Shown: positions 17,546 to 25,826 of the stretch, one piece after another
Layout: the number at the start of each line of letters is the position of its first letter
Position numbering within the stretch: position 1 is the first letter of the stretch
NCBI RefSeq assembly: GCF_023333585.1
Contig: NZ_JAIQZN010000023.1
Location: 1-64,000, forward strand
DNA from: Argonema antarcticum A004/B2
Lineage (GTDB): Bacteria; Cyanobacteriota; Cyanobacteriia; Cyanobacteriales; Aerosakkonemataceae
Direction of reading: 5' to 3'
DNA: 64,000 nt
Made by a program: the position numbers and the translations under genes
Notes under the pieces: generated by a model
Databases searched by the model: none
What the model was told of the DNA's origin: nothing
What the model saw: only the letters and a program-made list of their open reading frames with translations

Positions 17546-18520
17546 TTGGTTGAGTTTACTGTAGCTATTTGCACCTATAACGGTGCAGAACGATTCCCGG
17601 AAGTCTTAGAGCAACTGCAAAAGCAAGTTGGGATAGAAGGTATTGCTTGGGAAGTCCTTCTTGTTGACAACAACAGCAGCGATCACACAGTCAATGTTGT
17701 TTCTCAATATGCCCAAAATTGGCGAAAAGATTCTCAATTGAGATATGTTTTTGAACCGAAGCAGGGACTTGGATACGCACGGATAAGGGCAATGAAAGAG
17801 GCTAAAAGTAAAGAGTTAGTAGGCTTTTTAGATGATGACAATATACCGTCAAAAGATTGGGTAGCCCAGGCTTACCATTTTGGTCAATCAAGACCTCAAG
17901 TTGGAGCTTATGGAGGTATAATTCATGCTAAAATTGACCAAAACCCGCCTCCTTATTTTGACCAAGTTAAGTTATATTTAACTGTGGGCGATCGCGGTGA
18001 AGCTGCATTTCACTACAAGCGATCGGACAAACCCCGGCGAATACCCGCTGGTGCAGGTTTTGTGATCCGCAAGCTAGCTTGGCAAAAGTGCGTTCCTCCA
18101 CCAGAAAAATTGTTAATAACTGGCAGAGATCCGAAAACTTGGGCAGCTGGTGAAGATGCAGAAGTAATGTTTTATATTCAAAACAGTAATTGGGAAGTTT
18201 GGTACAATCCAAAGATGGAAATTTGGCACCACATTCCCTCCCATCGGTTGGAAGAAGCTTATTTGCTTAAACTTGCCAGAGGATATGGTCTTTCCTTTCA
18301 TCTTACCCGTTTAGCTCGATTTTATCCTTGGCAACGTCCTCTCGTGCAACTATTGATTCCTTTTTATACTTTCAGGGATAGCTTGAGAGTGCTGAGTTAC
18401 TATCTAAAGTACAAAGATGCGATCGCTAACGACTTAGGCAAAACTTGTGAATTTGAGTGCAAGATAGGAAATTTACTCAGTCCTTATCTGATAATTTATC
18501 GAATTTTCGTTAAGGATTAG
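17546..18520 (+). CDS. HpsE-like family 2 glycosyltransferase, second copy
   Basis: This 324-residue GT2 enzyme is a paralogue of the gene at 15613: TVAICTYNGAERFPEVLEQL, LLVDNNSSDHT, FEPKQGLGYARIRAMKEA, LVGFLDDDNIP, GAGFVIRK and AAGEDAEVMFY all align. No ATG fits the start. A TTG at 17546 gives MVEFTVAICTYNG, which matches the family best; a TTG at 17534 is also open. Neither has a strong ribosome-binding sequence. It ends 5 bases before the next GT4 gene, suggesting an operon. Confidence 0.86.
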   Translation: MVEFTVAICTYNGAERFPEVLEQLQKQVGIEGIAWEVLLVDNNSSDHTVNVVSQYAQNWRKDSQLRYVFEPKQGLGYARIRAMKEAKSKELVGFLDDDNIPSKDWVAQAYHFGQSRPQVGAYGGIIHAKIDQNPPPYFDQVKLYLTVGDRGEAAFHYKRSDKPRRIPAGAGFVIRKLAWQKCVPPPEKLLITGRDPKTWAAGEDAEVMFYIQNSNWEVWYNPKMEIWHHIPSHRLEEAYLLKLARGYGLSFHLTRLARFYPWQRPLVQLLIPFYTFRDSLRVLSYYLKYKDAIANDLGKTCEFECKIGNLLSPYLIIYRIFVKD

Positions 18521-18525
18521 TAAAA

Positions 18526-19698
18526 ATGAAAATAGCTTATATCACCGAATTTGATGTCAAAAATAAAGTTCGCTCTTCTTGGCGGAAAAACCAATTAGGC
18601 CACTGGGGCTGTTGCTATTACATAGCTAAGTATCTTGAAGATGAAAATACAACTTTGCACTATTTAGGCCCTTTACTCCAAAACAATACGTTAATTCCCA
18701 AACTAAAAAGGCGTTTATATAATTGGTTTACTAATAAATTGTACCATTTTTGGGCTGAGCCTATTTTCACTAAAGATTACGCCCGCCAAATTGAGGATAA
18801 ATTATCAAATATTAATGTAGATGTTGTATTGTGTCCAGATATAAATTTTGTGTCTTACCTGAAGTGCGATCGCCCCATAGTCATTTGGGTAGACTCTGCT
18901 TACGTAGGTTATCTGAATTTTTACCCAGACTATACTAAACTTTGTAGAGAAAGCATCAATCATTTAATCAAAATGGATAAATTAGCGTTTAAAAAATGCC
19001 AAGCAATTATATTTTCATCTGAATGGGCTGCCAGCACAGCAATTCAAACCTATCAAATCGCTCCAGCCAAAGTAAAAGTTGTCCCTTTCGGAGCCAACAT
19101 CGAATGCAACAGAACTGTTGATGATATTAAAAGCATAGTTGAAGCCAAGCCCTCTAGTAAATGTAACTTATTATTCATCGGTTCTAATTGGGAGAGGAAA
19201 GGAGGAGATGTAGCTCTCGCAGTTACTAAAATTTTAAATTCAATGGGTTTGGATACCCAATTAACAGTAGTTGGATGTAAACCTACCATTGATGAACCTC
19301 TGCCCAAATTTTTAAAAGTGATAGGAGCGCTCGATACCTTTACCAGCGCAGGGTTAAATAAAATAAATCAATTGTTTGCTGAATCTCACTTTTTAATTTT
19401 ACCCTCAAAAGCAGACTGCACTCCCCACGTCCTAGCAGAGGCAAATTCCTTTGGAGTTCCTTGTTTGACCACAAATGTCGGCGGTATACCGACAATGATT
19501 AGAGATCGTTTAAACGGCAAAACTTTTGCACTAGATGCGAGCAATTCGGAGTATTGTGACTATATCTCTTCTATAATAACTAACTACAGCGAATACAAGC
19601 GGCTGGCTCTCTCATCCTTTAACGAGTATCAAATCCGCTTAAACTGGTTTGTCGCTTGTCAAGAAGTGAAAAAAATATTGGTGGATATGATATTATAG
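18526..19698 (+). CDS. GT4-family glycosyltransferase
   Basis: This 390-residue protein has the two-domain GT-B fold of family 4. The central VKVVPFGANIECNRTVDDI and LLFIGSNWERKGGDVALAV, and the sugar-nucleotide site ESHFLILPSKADCTPHVLAE with NSFGVPCLTTNVGG, are typical. It is a close paralogue of the gene at 20505, but the E-x7-E motif region differs (DCTPHVLAEAN here, ETYGHVFCEAN there). The 5-base gap after the HpsE-like gene suggests translational coupling. Confidence 0.88.
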   Translation: MKIAYITEFDVKNKVRSSWRKNQLGHWGCCYYIAKYLEDENTTLHYLGPLLQNNTLIPKLKRRLYNWFTNKLYHFWAEPIFTKDYARQIEDKLSNINVDVVLCPDINFVSYLKCDRPIVIWVDSAYVGYLNFYPDYTKLCRESINHLIKMDKLAFKKCQAIIFSSEWAASTAIQTYQIAPAKVKVVPFGANIECNRTVDDIKSIVEAKPSSKCNLLFIGSNWERKGGDVALAVTKILNSMGLDTQLTVVGCKPTIDEPLPKFLKVIGALDTFTSAGLNKINQLFAESHFLILPSKADCTPHVLAEANSFGVPCLTTNVGGIPTMIRDRLNGKTFALDASNSEYCDYISSIITNYSEYKRLALSSFNEYQIRLNWFVACQEVKKILVDMIL

Positions 19699-19735
19699 GC
19701 AAATTATCAATCTATAAATATTAGGAGCAAGTCTG

Positions 19736-20485
19736 ATGAATTGTGTTTTGGAAGAAATTTTGAAAAGTGGTTACGTCAAGTCTGTTGATGGAAAATTAGT
19801 GAAGTTGCATTCCAACATTTCTAGTGAAGAAGGAAAGCTATTACAGGAAATCATTTATGAATTAAAGCCAAAGGTCAGCCTTGAAGTTGGCCTTGCCTAC
19901 GGAATTTCGGCACTTTTTATATGTGAGGCACTTAAAAACACGCCCAACTCTCGTCATATTATTATAGATCCCATGCAATCAACTCACTGGCAAGGGATTG
20001 GTCTTAATAACCTCAAGAAAGTTGGTTATGAAGAAATAATCGAGTTCCATCAGCAGCCATCCCACCTTGCTCTTTCTCAGCTAGAAGCGCAAGGAATCAA
20101 GATCGATTTTGCTTTTATTGATGGTATGCACACATTTGACCACACTCTGATCGATTTCTTCTATGTTGATAAATTGTTAAATGTCGGCGGGGTAGTAGCC
20201 ATAGATGATACAAGTTTTCCCAGTATCCATAAAGTTTGTAGATTTATTGTTACAAACCGTGCATATAGCATCTATCGGTACTTTAATAGAATTGACTATA
20301 AACCATCTTTGGGACGACGAGCGCTCGAACGCTTGGCGCATATTTATGAACCAATGCGGCGCATTCTCAAGCCTGAATATGTCCAACCAGATTTTGAACT
20401 GGGGTTTGCTCCCAGATCTGAATTGATTGCCTTCAAAAAGGAAGCGGAAGACACCCGTAAGTGGAATTTTTATCGCGAGTTTTGA
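19736..20485 (+). CDS. Class I SAM-dependent methyltransferase
   Basis: This 249-residue protein has a methyltransferase core: VSLEVGLAYGISALFICEAL (SAM loop), HIIIDPMQSTHW, and IDFAFIDGMHTFDHTLIDF, where the acidic pair is expected to bind metal or SAM. VGGVVAIDDTSFPSIHKVCR follows. The pattern fits the Methyltransf_24 group. It sits between two paralogous GT4 genes and has an AGGAG ribosome site. A sugar or lipid-linked acceptor is likely but unproven. Confidence 0.82.
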   Translation: MNCVLEEILKSGYVKSVDGKLVKLHSNISSEEGKLLQEIIYELKPKVSLEVGLAYGISALFICEALKNTPNSRHIIIDPMQSTHWQGIGLNNLKKVGYEEIIEFHQQPSHLALSQLEAQGIKIDFAFIDGMHTFDHTLIDFFYVDKLLNVGGVVAIDDTSFPSIHKVCRFIVTNRAYSIYRYFNRIDYKPSLGRRALERLAHIYEPMRRILKPEYVQPDFELGFAPRSELIAFKKEAEDTRKWNFYREF

Positions 20486-20504
20486 GTAGTAATATCGGTT
20501 AAAT

Positions 20505-21680
20505 ATGATAAATTTATCTTATGTGACAACTTATGATGTTTTGAATAGTTCGACTTGGCTTAAACATCAAGTAGGACTTTATGGGGCTGGTTATTACATC
20601 TCCCAAACTCTGCAAAATCAATCTGTATCAATGGACTATATTGGCCCTTTAAAGAAAAATTTTGCTCCTATCACTAGGACTAAGTGGAGTTTTTATCGCT
20701 ACTTACAAAAAAAAGACTACTATAGTTGGGCAGATAAGTTAACGCTGAAAGATTATGCTTATCAAGTTTCGCAAAAATTGTCTAAGCTAAATTCAGATGT
20801 AGTACTTTGTCCAGAAAATGCAGTGCCGATCGCATATCTCAATTGCCAACAACCAATAGTTTTGTGGACAGATACAACCTTAGCCGCTTTGATTAATTTT
20901 TATCCTTATTTAAGTAATTTGTGTGAAGAAACTAAGAAAAATATCTATACTTTGGAAAAGTCTGCACTCGACAGATGCAAATTGGTGATATACTCATCTG
21001 ACTGGGCGGCAGAAACAGCTATTCAAATTTATGGAATCGATCCCAATAAAGTAAGAGTAGTGCCTTGGGGAGCAAATATCGAATGCGATCGCACCCTCAA
21101 CGACATTCAAAATATAGTACAATCCCGACCTTTAAACCCCTGTAAATTACTGTTTTTTGGCGCTCAATGGGAAAGGAAAGGAGGAGATATCGCCTTAGCA
21201 GTAGCAAAAGAACTAACTAGCAGAGGTTTAATTACTGAATTAACCGTAATTGGGTGCGATTCTTCTGTAACTAACGAAACAATTCCTAAATTTGTAAAAT
21301 TTTTAGGATTTATCGACAAATCCACCAAAGAAGGGGAACACAAGATTAATCAATTATTAGCTGAATCCCATTTTTTAATTTTACCTTCACGTGCAGAAAC
21401 TTACGGTCACGTATTCTGCGAGGCAAATTCTTTTGGCGTTCCGTGTTTGGCAACAAAAATAGGCGGTGTACCAACAATTATCAAAGATAATTTAAACGGA
21501 AAGATTTTTGCACTTGATGCACCAATCTCAGAATATTGCACTTATATTAATAATTATATTACTAATTACAAGGAATACAAACGCCTCGCTCTGTCATCAT
21601 TTAACGAGTATCAATATCGCTTAAATTGGTCTGTGGCAGGACAATCAATTAAACAATTACTTGGGGATTTAGTAAAGTAG
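20505..21680 (+). CDS. GT4-family glycosyltransferase, second copy
   Basis: This 391-residue GT-B enzyme is a paralogue of the gene at 18526 throughout: SDVVLCPENAVPIAYLNCQQ, VRVVPWGANIECDRTLNDI, LLFFGAQWERKGGDIALAV, ESHFLILPSRAETYGHVFCE and NSFGVPCLATKIGG. It retains the full ETYGHVFCEAN segment expected for GT4 catalysis. It starts 19 bases after the methyltransferase and ends 23 bases from the stop of the facing GT2 gene. Confidence 0.88.
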   Translation: MINLSYVTTYDVLNSSTWLKHQVGLYGAGYYISQTLQNQSVSMDYIGPLKKNFAPITRTKWSFYRYLQKKDYYSWADKLTLKDYAYQVSQKLSKLNSDVVLCPENAVPIAYLNCQQPIVLWTDTTLAALINFYPYLSNLCEETKKNIYTLEKSALDRCKLVIYSSDWAAETAIQIYGIDPNKVRVVPWGANIECDRTLNDIQNIVQSRPLNPCKLLFFGAQWERKGGDIALAVAKELTSRGLITELTVIGCDSSVTNETIPKFVKFLGFIDKSTKEGEHKINQLLAESHFLILPSRAETYGHVFCEANSFGVPCLATKIGGVPTIIKDNLNGKIFALDAPISEYCTYINNYITNYKEYKRLALSSFNEYQYRLNWSVAGQSIKQLLGDLVK

Positions 21681-21703
21681 GGTGCGTTCAGTCACCCTAC
21701 TAA

Positions 21704-22687
21704 TTAAGGATTTAGCCTAATTTGAGTAAGCAAAGTGTTGAGATCTGAAAATTTGCTCAATTTAGTAAGCACTAACGCCGCTTGTTGAGGCGGCATTATA
21801 ATCATTGCTGCAATTTTAAACACCGCTTTCCAGATGATTCGCGTCTTCAGCAAAGAAAGGTCATTTCTCACCGCACTCCAGAGAAACCTAGCTCCTGCCA
21901 AACCTTTTTTTCGTTCTGGAAAACCTTCCAACGCCTTGTAAGTAAGGTACTTGTAAATGTTAGAAAGACTGTAGGGTTTGAGATACTGTAAAGATGCGGG
22001 AGCTTGGTCAAAAGCTTTTTTGATCGCGTGCAAAGAGCCTAATGCTAAGCGGCTCACATTAGCAGATGCAGAATTAGCAGAAACGCGATATAAAACTTGC
22101 GGAAATGGCACCGCTACAAAAGGATACTTTGCCGCCAACCGCAACCACATATCCCAATCTTCCGCAGGAGGAAGCAACGCATCAAAGCCTCCCACTTTTA
22201 GCAAAGCTTGCTTGCGAATCAAAGGGTTAGAACCATTGTCTAAGAAATTAATTAACAGCAACTTTTCATAGACATCTCCATTGGCAGTAATGTGGCTACC
22301 CGGACGTAAAAATTCACCCGCCTCGGTAATCCAATCAGTCCAACTGTAAGCAACAGCAGCTTCGGGATTTTCTTGTAATGCCTGCCATTGCGCCTGTAGC
22401 TTATCTGGCGTCCAAAGATCGTCAGCATCTAGAAAAGCAATAAACTCTCCGTTAGCATTTTCAACTCCTCGGTTGCGGCTAACGCTTACACCAGAATTGG
22501 AATAAGAGAAAACTTGCAAGCGAGAATCTTGGATTTGGGAAATAACCTCTAATGTGCCGTCTTGGGAACCATCGTTAATGATAATTAATTCATAATCTTT
22601 TAAACTTTGCTTTAAAACGGATTCGATCGTGGCGCGAATGGTTTTTTCACCGTTGTAAACCGGAATAATTACAGAAATGAGTGGCAT
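21704..22687 (-). CDS. GT2-family glycosyltransferase (third of three tandem copies)
   Basis: This 327-residue GT-A enzyme begins with LISVIIPVYNGEKTIRATIE and carries ELIIINDGSQDGT, GVSVSRNRGVENANGE and the metal-binding FIAFLDADDLWTPDKL. GGFDALLPPAEDWDMWLRLA is the acceptor-side motif. It is the most downstream gene of the sulfotransferase-GT2-GT2-GT2 run. All three share AVAYSW and an SNPLIR or SNALIR segment, so they came from tandem duplication. Confidence 0.9.
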   Translation of the reverse strand: MPLISVIIPVYNGEKTIRATIESVLKQSLKDYELIIINDGSQDGTLEVISQIQDSRLQVFSYSNSGVSVSRNRGVENANGEFIAFLDADDLWTPDKLQAQWQALQENPEAAVAYSWTDWITEAGEFLRPGSHITANGDVYEKLLLINFLDNGSNPLIRKQALLKVGGFDALLPPAEDWDMWLRLAAKYPFVAVPFPQVLYRVSANSASANVSRLALGSLHAIKKAFDQAPASLQYLKPYSLSNIYKYLTYKALEGFPERKKGLAGARFLWSAVRNDLSLLKTRIIWKAVFKIAAMIIMPPQQAALVLTKLSKFSDLNTLLTQIRLNP

Positions 22688-22701
22688 ATCATATCCATTT
22701 T

Positions 22702-23685
22702 TTAGGGTTCGCGTCGAGAGTGGATAAATATAGTAGTAATATCAGCCGCTCGCTCTAGTTTATTAAACAAAACCTCAGCTTGTTTGCTTGGCAGTACCGT
22801 CACAACCAAAATTCTCAACAATATTTTCCAAATTACTCGCCGCCGTAGCAAAGCCGGATCGTATTTCACCGCATACCACAAAAACCTAACTCCTTCCAAA
22901 CCTCTCTTTCGAGAAGGAGTCAAGTCAAGCGCCTTGAAAAGAAGGTATTTATAAATGTTACCTTTAGTCAGCGGTTTGAGATATTGTAGAGATGCTGGAG
23001 CGCGATCGAAAGCTTGTGCAATGACTTGCATAGTTTCTGCCTCCATCCTCACCAAATTGGCTGACATAGAACTGGCTGTAATTCGATATAAAATTTGCGG
23101 CTTAGAAACAGCAACGAAATGATATTTAGCAGCTAACCGCAGCCACATATCCCAATCTTCACCTGATTTCAGGGATTCATCAAAACCTCCCACTTCGCTA
23201 AAAACTTCCTTGCGAATCAAAGCATTAGAGCCATTGTCTACAAAATTTGTTAATAACAAATTCTCATAAACATCGCCATTAAAAGTAAGGTAAGTCCCAC
23301 TCCGAAAATTTTTACTTGATTCATCAATACAATCGCTCCAACTGTAAGCTACCGCCGCTTGAGGATTTTCTTGCAATGCTTTTAATTGCCCTTCCAGCTT
23401 ATCGGGAGTCCACATATCGTCCGCATCGATAAAAGAAATATATTCCCCTTTGGCTAAAGAAATGCCACGGTTGCGACTAGCAGCTAATCCGGCATTTGGG
23501 TATGAAAATACCTTCAATCGCTCATCTTGAATGCGGGAAATAATTTCTATGGTTTTGTCTGTGGAACCATCATTAATTACGATTAATTCAAAATCTTTAA
23601 AAGTTTGGCTTAAAACCGACTCGCTCGTTTCTCGGACGGTTTTCTCGCCATTATAAACTGGGATAACCACAGAAATTAATGGCAT
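22702..23685 (-). CDS. GT2-family glycosyltransferase (second of three tandem copies)
   Basis: This 327-residue paralogue starts LISVVIPVYNGEKTVRETSE, followed by ELIVINDGSTDKT, GLAASRNRGISLAKGE, YISFIDADDMWTPDKL and GGFDESLKSGEDWDMWLRLA. It begins 3 bases after the first copy ends and is followed 14 bases later by the third, so the three are very likely one message. Differences concentrate in the acceptor half, which would be expected if each adds a different sugar. Confidence 0.9.
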   Translation of the reverse strand: MPLISVVIPVYNGEKTVRETSESVLSQTFKDFELIVINDGSTDKTIEIISRIQDERLKVFSYPNAGLAASRNRGISLAKGEYISFIDADDMWTPDKLEGQLKALQENPQAAVAYSWSDCIDESSKNFRSGTYLTFNGDVYENLLLTNFVDNGSNALIRKEVFSEVGGFDESLKSGEDWDMWLRLAAKYHFVAVSKPQILYRITASSMSANLVRMEAETMQVIAQAFDRAPASLQYLKPLTKGNIYKYLLFKALDLTPSRKRGLEGVRFLWYAVKYDPALLRRRVIWKILLRILVVTVLPSKQAEVLFNKLERAADITTIFIHSRREP

Positions 23686-23688
23686 ATA

Positions 23689-24690
23689 TTATGTTTCGCG
23701 GCGCATAAATATGTACAAGGTACTAATATCGGCCAATTTCTTCATTTTACTCAGCAATATTTCAGCTTGTTTAGGTGGTAATAATGTTATGGTGGCAATT
23801 CTCAACAACACTTTCCAGATAATTCGCCTTCGCAGGAGAGCAGGATCGTATTTGACAGCATACCAGAAAAATCGCGCTGCTTCCAAACCTCTCTGCTTCT
23901 GCGGAGCCATGTTCAGCAACCTAAAAATTATATCTTTGTAAAAATTGGCTATGCTGTACTGTTTTAATTCTGGAGGTAAAGGTTTACGAGACTCCTTAAA
24001 AGCACGTTCTCTCACTAATAAACTGGTTGCTTCTTGTCGGCGAACATTAGCAGACATGGAGTTAGATGAAAGCCGATATAAAATTTGTGGGGATGGTACA
24101 GCTACAAAATTATAACGAGCAGCTAATCGCAAATACAAGTCATAATCTTGACTGGCGGTAAGCGATTCATCAAAACCACCAACATCGACAAAAGATTGCC
24201 TGCGAATTAACGGGTTTGAGCCACTTTCCACAAACGGAATTAAAAAAAGTTTGGCAAAAACATCGCCATTTTCAGTTCTGTAGTTACCTCCTCGGACAAA
24301 TTCACTTGATTCATTAATAACATTTAGCCAACTGTAAGCTACCGCCGCTTGGGGATTTTCTTGCAAAGCTTTTAGTTGTGCTTCTAGCTTATCTGGTGTC
24401 CACAAGTCATCGGCATCTAAAAAGGCGATAAATTCACCAGAAGATTGGGAAAATCCGCGATTGCGACTGACAGCAGCGCCAGCATTGGAGTAAGAGAAAA
24501 GTTTTAGACGGGGATCATTAATGCTGGAGATAATATCTAAAGTCAAGTCAGTAGAACCATCGTTAATTACAATTAACTCAAAATCGGAAAAAGTTTGCTG
24601 TAAAACCGAGTCGATCGTTTCGCGAATTGTTTTTTTGCTGTTATAAACAGGAATTATTACCGAAATCAAGGGTCTATCATCTATAGCCAT
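23689..24690 (-). CDS. GT2-family glycosyltransferase (first of three tandem copies)
   Basis: This 333-residue GT2 enzyme has LISVIIPVYNSKKTIRETID, ELIVINDGSTDLT, GAAVSRNRGFSQSSGE, FIAFLDADDLWTPDKL and GGFDESLTASQDYDLYLRLA. The acceptor-side motif reads QDYDLYLRL here and EDWDMWLRL in the two other copies. Its start overlaps the end of the upstream sulfotransferase by 10 bases, a sign of translational coupling. Confidence 0.9.
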   Translation of the reverse strand: MAIDDRPLISVIIPVYNSKKTIRETIDSVLQQTFSDFELIVINDGSTDLTLDIISSINDPRLKLFSYSNAGAAVSRNRGFSQSSGEFIAFLDADDLWTPDKLEAQLKALQENPQAAVAYSWLNVINESSEFVRGGNYRTENGDVFAKLFLIPFVESGSNPLIRRQSFVDVGGFDESLTASQDYDLYLRLAARYNFVAVPSPQILYRLSSNSMSANVRRQEATSLLVRERAFKESRKPLPPELKQYSIANFYKDIIFRLLNMAPQKQRGLEAARFFWYAVKYDPALLRRRIIWKVLLRIATITLLPPKQAEILLSKMKKLADISTLYIFMRRET

Positions 24691-25586
24691 GATGAAAGAT
24701 CCCTTTGAATCAAATCCTGCAACTTCAAAATATCTTCTCGATAAACTTCTATTAGTTGCTGCCGCATCTCTTTCGTTAATTTTAGAGGTTGAGTCATATT
24801 TTGTTTGTAAACTTTAGCAGACAAAGGCTTTCTTATATTAGCTGGTAAAATCGACTTTAAAAAATATTTCAGCGGGTTTTGCTGCGTCAGAAAGTCTTGC
24901 ACAGCTTTATTTTTAGGTGGAATAACTGAGTAAGCATACTTGATGGAGGTATCTGGCATATATATATCATCAACCTCTAAAAAATTAGAAATTTCTTTGA
25001 TTAAGCTACTTCCATTATTTTTTAAATCTTCAAATAAATAAACTTTAATTTGTTGACGAGCGAATCTATCGTAATATCGTTTTAACTGGGGATAATAAAA
25101 CCCCAGATTTTTATAATGCCAAATCCACTCCCAATTACTTTGGATACGGCTTTCCTCTGCTTCCAGCGCTTTGGCAAAATCTTTTATTTGTTCTCGCTCT
25201 TGACCAAATAACCACAAATAAGCAGAATAAGCTCGATCGGCTGGATGTCGCAAAATTGCAATTAATTTCACATCCGGTATGTAGTGCTTGATGCGATCGG
25301 GAGCCTTTGGACTGTAGAGATACAATGGAGATACTTCACCGATCGCTTTTTGCTCCTTAACATCTTTGAATAAGGCACGGTACTTTTCAATATCGGTGAC
25401 TGACCAAGAATTAATGCGAGTTTCCGCACCTAATCCTTTAAAATCTAATCTTTGTCCTTCTAAAGCAAAAAAGTTCGGTTCTTTCACAGGACTGACATAA
25501 ATTTGTGGATGCTGCTTTAAATACTCGTCAAGCGAGGTGCTGCCAGCTTTACCCGCACCGATGACTAGAAAATTTGGCATTGTCAT
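24681..25586 (-). CDS. Sulfotransferase-domain protein
   Basis: This 301-residue protein has the PAPS-dependent sulfotransferase fold. The 5'-phosphosulfate loop is VIGAGKAGSTSLDEYLKQHP near residue 6, EVSPLYLYSP follows, and the 3'-phosphate site is AILRHPADRAYSAYLW. It is the first gene of a four-gene minus-strand operon with three GT2 enzymes. The context suggests it sulfates a sugar in an exocellular polysaccharide. The acceptor is not shown by the sequence. Confidence 0.9.
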   Translation of the reverse strand: MTMPNFLVIGAGKAGSTSLDEYLKQHPQIYVSPVKEPNFFALEGQRLDFKGLGAETRINSWSVTDIEKYRALFKDVKEQKAIGEVSPLYLYSPKAPDRIKHYIPDVKLIAILRHPADRAYSAYLWLFGQEREQIKDFAKALEAEESRIQSNWEWIWHYKNLGFYYPQLKRYYDRFARQQIKVYLFEDLKNNGSSLIKEISNFLEVDDIYMPDTSIKYAYSVIPPKNKAVQDFLTQQNPLKYFLKSILPANIRKPLSAKVYKQNMTQPLKLTKEMRQQLIEVYREDILKLQDLIQRDLSSWL

Positions 25587-25826
25587 AGATCTACCTCATA
25601 AATGGCACTAACAAAACTTTACCAAACAACGCTAAATATCCAGAATACTTTTTTTGTGCCTCGACCCGCTAAATTGCAAGCGGTTTTTCCTGGTAAAAGT
25701 AGGGAAATCCGAATTAGCCATTGACGGGTATCTCCAATTAAAAAGAGGAGTCTCTGCCTTGCGGCGATCTTGCTTAACGCGCAAAAATCTATTCTGGATA
25801 TAGTATAAACAACCTGAACTCAACCT

